Shown piece after piece: positions 1-5,669 of a stretch of DNA of 5,669 nucleotides. Location of the stretch: assembly GCA_946055445.1 (NCBI GenBank), contig CAMGGF010000095.1, positions 1 to 5,669 on the forward strand, in the 5' to 3' direction. The stretch comes from an uncultured Ruminococcus sp. GTDB lineage: Bacteria > Bacillota > Clostridia > Oscillospirales > Acutalibacteraceae. The notes under the pieces were generated by a model that was not told the origin of the DNA, searched no databases, and was given only the letters and a program-made list of their open reading frames with translations. Within the stretch, counting starts at the first letter, position 1. Each line of letters begins with the position of its first letter. The translations under genes and the position numbers were made by a program.

Positions 1-267
1 TCGTGGCGGATTTGCCCTTACTCTTCGTTAAAATACTCGTTAATCCGAAAGGATTCACTGCGTTTTATGCCTCGATTAAGACCAAATCTGCACACGATAA
101 ACTGCAAAGCATCAAAAATGCTTGGAGTAAAGATGAGATTTGTTGTCTTGAGATGGCAGCCTTGCTGACGCAAGGCAACAGCGAAAGCGACAAATATCGC
201 TTGAATACTGCATTTTTGACGGGTTCGGATTATTACCGTTACCCTAAGGTGAGGAGAGTCGAACACA
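1..267. other. Palindrome-rich segment, no convincing gene
   Basis: I recognise no protein here. Both strands are open for most of the stretch: plus from the window edge to a TGA at 282-284 (about 93 codons), minus from 266 to 18. Neither product resembles a family I know, and neither has a clear ribosome binding site. The sequence is unusually rich in short perfect hairpins: AATCC-GAAA-GGATT at 42-55, a 6-bp stem at 107-112/118-123, a 7-bp stem at 159-165/170-176 with loop TGAC, and a 6-bp stem at 185-190/197-202. A 10-base stretch at 112-121 is also exactly complementary to 210-219. This looks more like a structured RNA or dispersed palindromic repeat than a coding region. The GAAA loop of the first hairpin and the G-U pair in the hairpin at 268-297 favour RNA from the plus strand. 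A partial plus-strand gene entering from the left cannot be excluded. Confidence 0.4.
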
Positions 268-308
268 ATATGCCGAAAATTTGATATTACGGCGTATTTT
301 CACTTTTT
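268..308 (+). terminator. Candidate plus-strand terminator hairpin
   Basis: ATATGCCG (268-275) pairs with CGGCGTAT (290-297) across a 14-base loop. This gives 8 bp including one U-G pair in plus-strand RNA. In minus-strand RNA the same position is a C-A mismatch. The stem is followed by TTTT, then CAC, then TTTTT (to 308), an interrupted T tract. It would end transcription coming from the palindrome-rich segment on the left, converging on the glutamate synthase operon. The large loop and broken T tract make it a weak candidate. No clear terminator for the minus-strand operon is visible downstream of 325. Confidence 0.3.
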
Positions 309-324
309 CACCGTTGTCTTGTGT

Positions 325-1059
325 CTAATTCGGCGTATACAAATTCGCATACGGGCGCGAGGTGGTGGGTACGAGTTTATGAAACGGCGCATCCATAATT
401 TTCGCAAAGTCCGCGCCGAAGCGTGCGCAATATGTGCGCACATGGCGCTCCAAATCCGCACGGTCTTTTTCGTCTAACGCCAAAACGGAAATGTGCTCGC
501 TGATATTCTCCTTTGGGAATGCCCCGCGCAGGAAAATCCGCCCGCCGTGCATACCCGTGGCACAATGCGCGCCGACCAACGGCTGATGATAGGGATTTTC
601 AAGTCCCAACACAATCAGCGTACCGCCCGCCATATATTCGCCCAAGAATGCGCCGACAATGCCGCCGACCACCACAACGGGCTGCATCTGCTCAAATTCT
701 TTCATATGAATGCCTGCGCGCGAGCCTGCGCGTTTTTCCACGAAAATCTCGCCGTCACGCATTGCGTAACCGAGCGTATCGCCGACATGACCGTGCACGG
801 TCACGCTGCCGCCGCCCATCGTATTCCCGATGGCTTCCTGCCCGTTGCCGAACACTTCAATCGTGCCGCCGTTTAAATACGCCGCCATATCGTTACCGGG
901 CGTACCGTGGATTTCCAACGTCTTCCCCTTATCCATTGCCGCGCCCATATAGCGCTGTCCGTTCACATCTTCCACGCGCACGGTGTTTTCCGTTTCCAAT
1001 GCGGCACGGATTTCCGCATTCAATTCCCGGAACGACCGTCTGCCTGCCGTTAAAATCAT
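325..1059 (-). CDS. Glutamate synthase GXGXG subunit (GltB C-terminal domain homologue)
   Basis: This 244-residue protein matches the C-terminal GXGXG domain of glutamate synthase large subunit (the GltB3/GlxC type), which folds as a right-handed beta-helix. In fused GltB this domain is structural: it packs against the amidotransferase and FMN domains. Here it is a separate subunit. Residues about 50-180 carry the repeated pattern G-x2-G-x2-M-x-GG-x-I-x-V-x-G, for example GNTMGGGSVTVHG at 78-90, the block at 135-152 (VGAFLGEYMAGG) and the block at 163-179. It starts at ATG 1059-1057, with GGGAGGTG (1074-1067) seven bases upstream. The start overlaps the previous gene's stop by four bases (ATGA), so translation is probably coupled. 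It is the last gene of the operon. The length suits a stand-alone subunit, and no catalytic residues are expected. The family assignment is secure; its partnership with the upstream subunits is inferred from gene order. Confidence 0.93.
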   Translation of the reverse strand: MILTAGRRSFRELNAEIRAALETENTVRVEDVNGQRYMGAAMDKGKTLEIHGTPGNDMAAYLNGGTIEVFGNGQEAIGNTMGGGSVTVHGHVGDTLGYAMRDGEIFVEKRAGSRAGIHMKEFEQMQPVVVVGGIVGAFLGEYMAGGTLIVLGLENPYHQPLVGAHCATGMHGGRIFLRGAFPKENISEHISVLALDEKDRADLERHVRTYCARFGADFAKIMDAPFHKLVPTTSRPYANLYTPN

Positions 1060-1457
1060 ACGCGCACACCTCCCGTCAATTTTTCGGTACGTACCGCTTT
1101 GGAAAACAGCATCAATTCGGGCGTTTCCAAAATATCGCCCTCCAAAGAGGCAAGCGGCACTTTTTTCTGTATCATCCCTGTGTAAATACCCGCGCGGTCT
1201 GAACAGTTAAGCAAAACAAAGCCAACCAAGCAACCGTCTTTCACAAGCAGACGCTTGTATGCTGTATCGGTTTTCCGCGTAAGAATTTGCGCCCCATCGC
1301 AGTTTATCAACCCGCAAGTGCAAATCCGCTGTCCGAAAAAGTCAATGGCATTGACCGCAAAACTGCCTGCATCGGGTGCGGGCACGCCTGCCATATAGTG
1401 TGCGGCGGTTTTCCCCTCGCGCACGGCGTTCGGCCACAGTGCAATGATTTTTTTCAT
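1056..1457 (-). CDS. Truncated FAD/NAD(P)H oxidoreductase: C-terminal domain only
   Basis: These 133 residues match only the C-terminal dimerisation domain (rubredoxin-reductase/NADH-oxidase C-terminal type) of pyridine-nucleotide disulfide oxidoreductases. Recognisable pieces are WPNAVREGKTAAHYMAG (8-24), the FAVNAIDFFG segment (33-42), YKRLLVKDGCLVGFVLL (67-83) and DRAGIYTGMI (87-96). A full-length member has about 400 residues, with an N-terminal GxGxxG FAD site and a central NAD site. Both are absent here, and no such sequence exists in any frame nearby, because the upstream gene ends only 13 bases before this start. I chose ATG 1457 because GGAGGGG (1470-1464) lies six bases upstream; the frame is also open to 1505 inside the preceding gene. 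The remnant is in frame, has no internal stop and overlaps the next gene by four bases. In related operons I expect a complete oxidoreductase here to supply electrons. This version cannot bind FAD or NAD, so it is either decaying, kept for translational coupling or subunit contacts, or an assembly deletion. Confidence 0.85.
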   Translation of the reverse strand: MKKIIALWPNAVREGKTAAHYMAGVPAPDAGSFAVNAIDFFGQRICTCGLINCDGAQILTRKTDTAYKRLLVKDGCLVGFVLLNCSDRAGIYTGMIQKKVPLASLEGDILETPELMLFSKAVRTEKLTGGVRV

Positions 1458-1463
1458 CTTGCG

Positions 1464-1470
1464 CCCCTCC
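1464..1470 (-). promoter_or_regulatory. Ribosome binding site fixing the truncated oxidoreductase start
   Basis: GGAGGGG read on the minus strand lies directly after the TAA stop of the FMN subunit (1473-1471) and six bases before ATG 1457. It decides the start: the longer frame opening at 1505 lies inside the upstream gene and adds residues with no family resemblance. A strong intact site shows that the remnant is positioned to be translated. Confidence 0.75.
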
Positions 1471-2973
1471 TTACTGCCCGGCATGTGCAATGCCGAGGAT
1501 TTCAAGTTCGCGGTCGGTAAGACCGATGCCGCGCAACATCAAACGGTTGCCGCGCAACGAGTCAATCGAATTTAAGCCCATACCGCCGAGCATTTCTTTC
1601 ATTTCGTGATTCCACGCGTGAATCAGATTGACCACGCGCTCGTGCATAATTTCGGGATTTAAGCGTTTCACAAGTTCGGGGCGCTGTGTGGCAATACCCC
1701 AGTTGCATTTGCCCGTGTGGCATTGCTGGCACATATGGCAACCCATCGCAATCAGCGGTGCAGAAGCTACATACACGGCGTCTGCGCCGAGCGCAATGGC
1801 TTTCACGATATCCGCCGAATTGCGGAACGACCCCGCCGCAACCAAAGAAACGGTATTGCGTATGCTTTCATCGCGTAAACGCTGGTCCACCGCCGCAAGC
1901 GCAAGTTCAATCGGAATACCCACATTGTCACGAATACGCGTGGGCGCCGCGCCTGTACCGCCGCGAAACCCGTCCATCACGATGATGTCTGCCCCCGCGC
2001 GCGCCACGCCCGAAACGATTGCCGAGCAGTTGTGCACCGCCGCAATTTTTACGGCGACGGGCTTTTTGTACTGCGTGGCTTCTTTCAGCGACCAAATGAG
2101 TTGCCGCAAATCTTCAATCGAGTAAATATCGTGGTGCGGCGCGGGCGAAATCGCGTCTGACCCCTCGGGAATCATTCGCGCATTGCTGACCTCAACCGTC
2201 ACCTTTTCACCGGGCAAATGGCCGCCGATGCCGGGCTTTGCGCCCTGCCCGATTTTGATTTCGATAAAGCGGCTGCCCTCTAAATAGTCTTTGTGTACGC
2301 CGAAACGCCCCGATGCCACCTGCACCACGGCATAATCCTTGTACGCGGCAAGCCCGGGGTGCAAACCGCCCTCCCCCGTGTTAAACAGGGTGCCGAGTTC
2401 CTTCGCCGCCATCGCAAGCGATTTCTGTGCATTGAACGAAATCGAGCCGAACGACATTGCCGAGAACATAATCGGGGTTTCAAGTTGAATTTGCGGCTCT
2501 AAACGGGTTTTTAATTTGCCGTTTTCGTCAAATTCCAATTTTTTCGGTTTGCGGCCCAAAAAAGTGCGAATTTCCATCGGCTCACGCAAGGGGTCAATCG
2601 ACGGATTGGTTACCTGACTTGCGTTTAACAGAATTTTATCCCAATAAATCGGGTACGGTTTGTTGTTCGACATACCCGACAGCAACACGCCGCCCGTCTG
2701 CGCCTGTTTTACAATTTCCTTTTGCGTTTGCGGCGTCCAGTTGTGGTGCGTTTTATATGCCATTTCGTAATCTTTAATTTTAATTGCGCGCGTCGGGCAC
2801 ATCACGGCGCAACGGTGGCAGGCAACACATTTCGACTCGTCTGCCAAAACAGTTTTGCCGTCCTCGTCAAAATAATGCACGCCGTAAGAGCATTGCCGCA
2901 CGCACGCCCCGCACGAAATACAGCGTGCGGGATTGCGTTCCACTTCAAAATCCGGTACGGTAAAATTCATCAT
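1471..2973 (-). CDS. Glutamate synthase catalytic subunit: 2x[4Fe-4S] ferredoxin plus FMN domain
   Basis: This 500-residue protein is the FMN-binding glutamate synthase domain with an N-terminal bacterial ferredoxin module. It should reduce 2-oxoglutarate plus ammonia to glutamate in the cytoplasm. Residues 18-28 (CISCGACVRQC) and 49-59 (CVACHRCAVMC) are two classic [4Fe-4S] motifs. The TIM-barrel FMN domain spans about 160-480, with SAMSFGSIS (171-179), NTGEGG (198-203), KPGIGGHLPGEKV (246-258) and DGFRGGTGAAP (334-344). Cys412, Cys418 and Cys423 have the C-x5-C-x4-C spacing of the glutamate synthase [3Fe-4S] cluster, and an extra Cys415 lies between them. Electrons probably enter through the ferredoxin clusters and pass via the [3Fe-4S] centre to FMN. 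ATG 2973 overlaps the upstream stop by one base (TGATG), and GGGGAG (2985-2980) is six bases away. A second ATG follows at 2970. Length and motifs look complete. A related FMN glutamate-synthase-like enzyme with another acceptor is possible, but the adjacent amidotransferase and GXGXG genes favour glutamate synthase. Confidence 0.95.
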   Translation of the reverse strand: MMNFTVPDFEVERNPARCISCGACVRQCSYGVHYFDEDGKTVLADESKCVACHRCAVMCPTRAIKIKDYEMAYKTHHNWTPQTQKEIVKQAQTGGVLLSGMSNNKPYPIYWDKILLNASQVTNPSIDPLREPMEIRTFLGRKPKKLEFDENGKLKTRLEPQIQLETPIMFSAMSFGSISFNAQKSLAMAAKELGTLFNTGEGGLHPGLAAYKDYAVVQVASGRFGVHKDYLEGSRFIEIKIGQGAKPGIGGHLPGEKVTVEVSNARMIPEGSDAISPAPHHDIYSIEDLRQLIWSLKEATQYKKPVAVKIAAVHNCSAIVSGVARAGADIIVMDGFRGGTGAAPTRIRDNVGIPIELALAAVDQRLRDESIRNTVSLVAAGSFRNSADIVKAIALGADAVYVASAPLIAMGCHMCQQCHTGKCNWGIATQRPELVKRLNPEIMHERVVNLIHAWNHEMKEMLGGMGLNSIDSLRGNRLMLRGIGLTDRELEILGIAHAGQ

Positions 2974-4067
2974 CAGTCACTCCCCTTTGCAAACGGGATA
3001 AAGACGGGCGTGCCGCCTTCCACCGCCATAATTTTTTCGGGATCGGGGCAAATCACACGAATTGCCGACTCCTCCGACGCAAAATAGGTTTTGTTGCCCT
3101 TTTCGGCGGTAATCAAAGAACGCAGTTTTAAGCGGTCATTCAGTGCCAAAAGCCCGTGCTTCGAACCGACCAAAATGGAAAAAGGTCCGTTGATAAGTGC
3201 ACCCGAATACACGATACGCAATGCAGTGCAAATTTCGCGTTCTTCTTTCGTCATACGGTCAATGACCTCCCATTCGGGCGCGGCAAGGATTTTCGCCGCG
3301 GTTTCCAGTGTCAGCCCTTGGCGGCGTACCAACAAATCGAACAAATAGGTAATGACTTCGGTATCGGTTTGCAAATTGCACTTATAGCCGAACTGTTCGA
3401 CATAACGGCGGTTGGCGTCATAACTTGAAATCTCGCCGTTGTGCACAATCGACCAATCTAAAAGTGTAAACGGGTGTGCACCGCCCCACCAACCGGGCGT
3501 GTTCGTCGGAAAACGCCCGTGCGCCGTCCAAGTGTGCGCCTTGTATTCGTCAAGCATATAATACTCGCCGACATCTTCGGGGTAGCCGACCGCTTTAAAC
3601 GCACCCATATTTTTGCCGCTGGAAAATACAAACGCCCCTGAAATGGTATTGTTGATGCGAATGACACAGCGGGCGGTGTATTCTTCCTCGTCAAAATCAT
3701 TCTTTTTCATTTTGCTTTGCGGCACCGAGCCGAAGTAACGCCAAATCAGCGGCGAAGGTCCGATGGACTTCACCTTGCGCGTCGGGATTTGCTCGAAGGT
3801 TTCCACATCAAAGTGACGGAATAAAAACGCTTCGGTTTCAATGCGCGCGTCGTTATTGTCATAAAAAATATGAAACGCAAACAAATCCTTGTATTCCGGG
3901 TAAATGCCGTAAGCGGCAAAACCGCCGCCCAAACCGTTAGAACGGTCATGCATTAACGCAATGCTGTCAATAATATCCGCACCGCCGAAACACGCGCCGC
4001 TGCGGTCTGTCACAGCGGCAATCGCACACCCCGAGGGAATGCGAACTTTGCCCTCTCGCTCTACCAT
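2973..4067 (-). CDS. Class II glutamine amidotransferase subunit of glutamate synthase
   Basis: This 364-residue N-terminal-nucleophile glutaminase (GlxB/GltB1 type) should hydrolyse glutamine and channel ammonia to the FMN subunit. IPSGC (10-14) marks the expected processing site: removing 13 residues would expose Cys14 as the catalytic nucleophile. Other family signatures are ALMHDRSNGLGGGFAAYGIY (37-56), HGRFPTN (183-189, glutamine binding), HNGE (209-212) and the DTE at 235-237. The C-terminal part contains GPFSILVG (294-301) and ASEESA (330-335). ATG 4067 is preferred because AGGGTG (4081-4076) lies eight bases upstream. A GTG at 4076 would add three residues (MRV) but sits directly against that site. 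The gene is first in the operon and ends with a one-base overlap (TGATG) onto the FMN subunit. Its length agrees with a stand-alone subunit, and nothing looks damaged. PurF- and GlmS-type amidotransferases are unlikely because phosphoribosyltransferase and sugar-isomerase domains are missing. Confidence 0.93.
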   Translation of the reverse strand: MVEREGKVRIPSGCAIAAVTDRSGACFGGADIIDSIALMHDRSNGLGGGFAAYGIYPEYKDLFAFHIFYDNNDARIETEAFLFRHFDVETFEQIPTRKVKSIGPSPLIWRYFGSVPQSKMKKNDFDEEEYTARCVIRINNTISGAFVFSSGKNMGAFKAVGYPEDVGEYYMLDEYKAHTWTAHGRFPTNTPGWWGGAHPFTLLDWSIVHNGEISSYDANRRYVEQFGYKCNLQTDTEVITYLFDLLVRRQGLTLETAAKILAAPEWEVIDRMTKEEREICTALRIVYSGALINGPFSILVGSKHGLLALNDRLKLRSLITAEKGNKTYFASEESAIRVICPDPEKIMAVEGGTPVFIPFAKGSD

Positions 4068-4120
4068 AACTCTCACACCCTGTTTTGATTTTTTTGCTGT
4101 AAAAAATTGACGCTTTTTCG

Positions 4121-4159
4121 TAAATTTTGCAAGTTAAAAAAATAAACTTGCAAAATTTA
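4121..4159. repeat. Perfect 15-bp AT-rich inverted repeat in the operon leader
   Basis: TAAATTTTGCAAGTT (4121-4135) and AACTTGCAAAATTTA (4145-4159) are exact reverse complements separated by nine bases (A-rich on plus, T-rich on minus). Neither strand has a run of T directly after the stem, so it is not a standard intrinsic terminator. If the promoter at 4175-4203 is used, the repeat lies in the 5' leader of the glutamate synthase transcript, about 55 bases before the first start codon. A third partial copy, AAAATTTGCAAGG, is at 4193-4205. It could be a dimeric regulator's operator, a leader hairpin, or the ends of a small mobile element remnant. Confidence 0.7.
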
Positions 4160-4174
4160 AAAAATATGTGCCCT

Positions 4175-4203
4175 ATTTTAAAGGAAAACGAGAAAATTTG
4201 CAA
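4175..4203 (-). promoter_or_regulatory. Candidate sigma-A promoter for the glutamate synthase operon
   Basis: On the minus strand, TTGCAA (4203-4198) and TAAAAT (4180-4175) are separated by exactly 17 bases. They match the -35 and -10 consensus at 4/6 and 5/6 positions. Transcription would start near 4168, giving a leader of about 100 bases that includes the inverted repeat at 4121-4159. The -10 box overlaps the stop codon of the upstream gene. AT-rich DNA yields such matches by chance, so position supports this more than sequence does. Confidence 0.4.
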
Positions 4204-4746
4204 GGATTTTTTTTAATGATTTATTATCTGGATATTTTTCCAACCCTTCTTCGAGTATTTTCTGCACTACATCGAAATTACGTGCATTTGCTTTGCTATA
4301 GACATTTTCATAATCACGAGTGTTCATGTATACATTCAAAATTTCTAACCAATAACTTTCCAAATGAAGCTCTGTTCTTTTCCAGCGAGCAGCTCCAAGA
4401 GGCACCGCTCTCTCAAAATTCCTGCTCTTTATATATTCCGAAGTAAGATTTCCAGCAATGAGCCCAGCTGCCTTTGCCGCAGACATATACAAAACTGCTG
4501 ATGAAACACAATTATACGAATTGCATCGATTCCAGGATTCACTTCCTTTTTCACATTCAGAAAATAATATTGATATTTCAAAGAATTCATCAAAAGAATA
4601 AGGAGAAGTTTTTATGTTAGTTGTAAATAACGGCTCAAAAGAATGATGCTGTATTTGAGCCGTGAGTAGATTAATAAACTCTGAAAGAAATAAAACGTAA
4701 TAATTTTTTAACTGAATTTTTTTTCAGTAATATAACAACGAAACAT
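4178..4746 (-). CDS. Unrecognised protein with TPR-like C-terminus, start apparently frameshifted
   Basis: I do not recognise this family. The main frame is open from 4723 to the TAA at 4180-4178 (181 residues) and reads like real protein. It includes SAVLYMSAAKAAGLIAG in the middle and a helical tail, NFDVVQKILEEGLEKYPDNK, resembling one TPR repeat. No signal peptide or membrane segment is evident. The frame has no ATG, GTG or TTG between 4723 and a TTG at 4492; an ATG follows at 4486. A short frame starting at ATG 4746, eleven bases after the MATE stop, reads about ten codons into an A8 run (GAA AAA AAA) and then hits TAA. A -1 shift on that run joins it to the long frame, giving about 189 residues. 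This may be a frameshift mutation, a sequencing error, or slippage. Alternatively, only the part from 4492 or 4486 onward is translated. It lies directly downstream of the exporter, on the same strand. Confidence 0.5.
4630..4663 (-). terminator. 10-bp hairpin, weak terminator candidate after the MATE gene
   Basis: ACGGCTCAAA (4630-4639) and TTTGAGCCGT (4654-4663) are perfect complements around a 14-base loop. On the minus strand the stem is followed by TATTTACAAC, only a weak T-rich tail. It lies about 95 bases downstream of the exporter's stop and could limit readthrough. However, it also sits inside the stop-free frame of the next gene, so it may be coincidental or an attenuation point. Confidence 0.3.
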
Positions 4747-4757
4747 CTCAATCTCTT

Positions 4758-5669
4758 TTACAGATTTTTTAATTCCTTATCATAAGTTACTTTCATACCA
4801 ATAAGGCTGGCAACAAGAGAGGCTCCCTCAGCAATAATAAAGGACCACCAGATATTGTTTACATCACCGGTAAGCGAAAGCAGATAAGCAGCAGGCAGCA
4901 ATACAATTACCTGAAGAACGAATGAAACAATCATACTCATCAAGCCTTTACCAAGAGCCTGGACAACAGAAATCAAAGTAATACAAACTGCAGCCACCGG
5001 AAAGTGAATTGCAATGCGGCGGAGAGCCGGAACACCAATAGCATACATTTCATCAGATGCATTGAACATAGCAAGCAGCTGACGAGGGAAAAGCTCGAAA
5101 ATCAAAAGGCCGGCAACCATAATCATGACTGCGGCAATTGCACAAAGCTTAATTGAACGCATGATTCTGTCTTTACGCTTTGCACCATAATTATATGCAA
5201 CAATTGGAACAATACCATTATTCAAACCGAATACCGGCATAAAGATAAAACTCTGCAGTTTAAAATAAACACCATAAACCGCAACAGCAGTCATAGTAAA
5301 TGCACCAAGAATCAAGTTGATGAGGTAAGTCAAAAGCGAACCAATAGAACCAAGAAGAATAGAAGGAACACCTACCTTGTAGATGTCGGCAATTGTCCTA
5401 CCGTTCGGTCGGAATCCTTTTACTGTAAATTTGATTTCTTTGTTCTTTGTAAGATTGAGGGTAAAGGAAATTACAAATCCTACAATCTGACCAAAAACCG
5501 TTGCCCAGGCAGCACCAGCAATTCCAAGTTTAGGGAATCCCAAAAGTCCAAAAATCAAAAGCGGATCAAAAATTATATTTGTAATTGCACCGGCAAGCTG
5601 AGAAATCATAGAAAGCACAGTGCGGCCTGTAGACTGTAAAAGACGTTCAAAAAGAATTGCCCCATAAAG
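4758..5669 (-). CDS. MATE-family multidrug/toxin exporter, 5' end outside the window
   Basis: The visible 303 residues are the C-terminal two thirds of a MATE (NorM/MepA/DinF superfamily) transporter. These inner-membrane antiporters normally have about 450 residues and 12 helices, and they expel cationic drugs or metabolites in exchange for sodium ions or protons. The frame is open to the window edge: the residues before the first possible internal start (GTG 5618) read ILFERLLQSTGRT, which fits the family, so that codon is not the true start. Family features include the FDPLLIFGLLG segment, GIAGAAWATVFGQ, and the second-half signature GLNNGIVPIVAYNYGAKRKD. About eight hydrophobic helices follow one another, and the protein ends in a short charged tail, KVTYDKELKNL. 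The start and promoter are off-window. Substrate cannot be inferred from sequence. Base composition is lower in GC than the glutamate synthase genes to the left. Confidence 0.93.
   Translation of the reverse strand, partial: LYGAILFERLLQSTGRTVLSMISQLAGAITNIIFDPLLIFGLLGFPKLGIAGAAWATVFGQIVGFVISFTLNLTKNKEIKFTVKGFRPNGRTIADIYKVGVPSILLGSIGSLLTYLINLILGAFTMTAVAVYGVYFKLQSFIFMPVFGLNNGIVPIVAYNYGAKRKDRIMRSIKLCAIAAVMIMVAGLLIFELFPRQLLAMFNASDEMYAIGVPALRRIAIHFPVAAVCITLISVVQALGKGLMSMIVSFVLQVIVLLPAAYLLSLTGDVNNIWWSFIIAEGASLVASLIGMKVTYDKELKNL

Noticed and set aside
18..266. 82-codon minus-strand frame downstream of the GXGXG gene
   Set aside because: It has no ribosome binding site and no recognised family, and it overlaps the hairpin cluster. 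The open frame is more simply explained by the palindromic sequence.
241..268. Minus-strand GTTCGACTCTCCTCACC resembling the 3' end of a tRNA
   Set aside because: The bases flanking the TTCGACT loop cannot form the 5-bp T stem, and no anticodon or D arm lies at the required distance.
513..1202. 229-codon plus-strand open frame (and a 127-codon one at 493-876)
   Set aside because: Both lie antisense to the GXGXG subunit and truncated oxidoreductase. The products are rich in Arg, His and Pro with no family resemblance, typical of shadow frames in GC-rich genes.
1628..2125. 165-codon plus-strand open frame
   Set aside because: It is antisense to the well-supported FMN subunit, has low-complexity Ala/Ser/Pro composition and no recognisable motif.
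4107..4135. Plus-strand TTGACG as a -35 box
   Set aside because: No reasonable -10 box follows at 16-18 bases, and no plus-strand gene lies downstream.
4168..4446. 92-codon plus-strand open frame
   Set aside because: It is the antisense shadow of the minus-strand frame ending at 4178. The minus product looks more like a real protein, with an amphipathic helical tail, while this one is a mix of Phe, Leu and His without motifs.

Overview
The window fits a low- to mid-GC anaerobic Firmicute, most likely a gut-type Clostridia/Oscillospirales bacterium. The basis is the gene order and protein style of a split, ferredoxin-containing glutamate synthase operon. Nothing in the window fixes the genus. 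Every convincing gene lies on the minus strand, so the window reads from right to left.

Right part (about 4180-5669, AT-richer). A MATE-family membrane exporter runs off the right edge, with its N-terminus missing. It is followed by an unrecognised gene of about 190 codons with a TPR-like C-terminus. That gene has no ordinary start in its main frame. It becomes complete only if a run of eight A residues just downstream of a small ATG-started frame is read with a -1 shift.

Middle (4077-4177). This non-coding gap holds a candidate promoter for the downstream operon and a perfect 15-bp inverted repeat. Base composition changes here, from an AT-rich right side to a GC-richer left side. The change may reflect a transfer boundary or an assembly join.

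Left-centre (325-4067, GC-richer). Four tightly packed genes encode a glutamate synthase cut into separate polypeptides: a class II glutamine amidotransferase that releases ammonia from glutamine, a two-[4Fe-4S] plus FMN catalytic subunit, a remnant of an FAD/NAD-dependent oxidoreductase, and a GXGXG structural subunit. Stops and starts overlap or nearly touch, so they should be co-translated. The third gene keeps a good ribosome binding site, start and reading frame but encodes only the C-terminal dimerisation domain. The FAD- and NAD-binding domains that would feed electrons are absent, and this is the most notable feature of the window. The synthase may therefore take electrons through its own ferredoxin domain or from a partner encoded elsewhere.

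Left edge (1-324). No convincing protein is encoded here. The stretch is rich in short perfect hairpins and ends in a hairpin followed by T-rich sequence on the plus strand. It may be a structured repeat or RNA converging on the operon.
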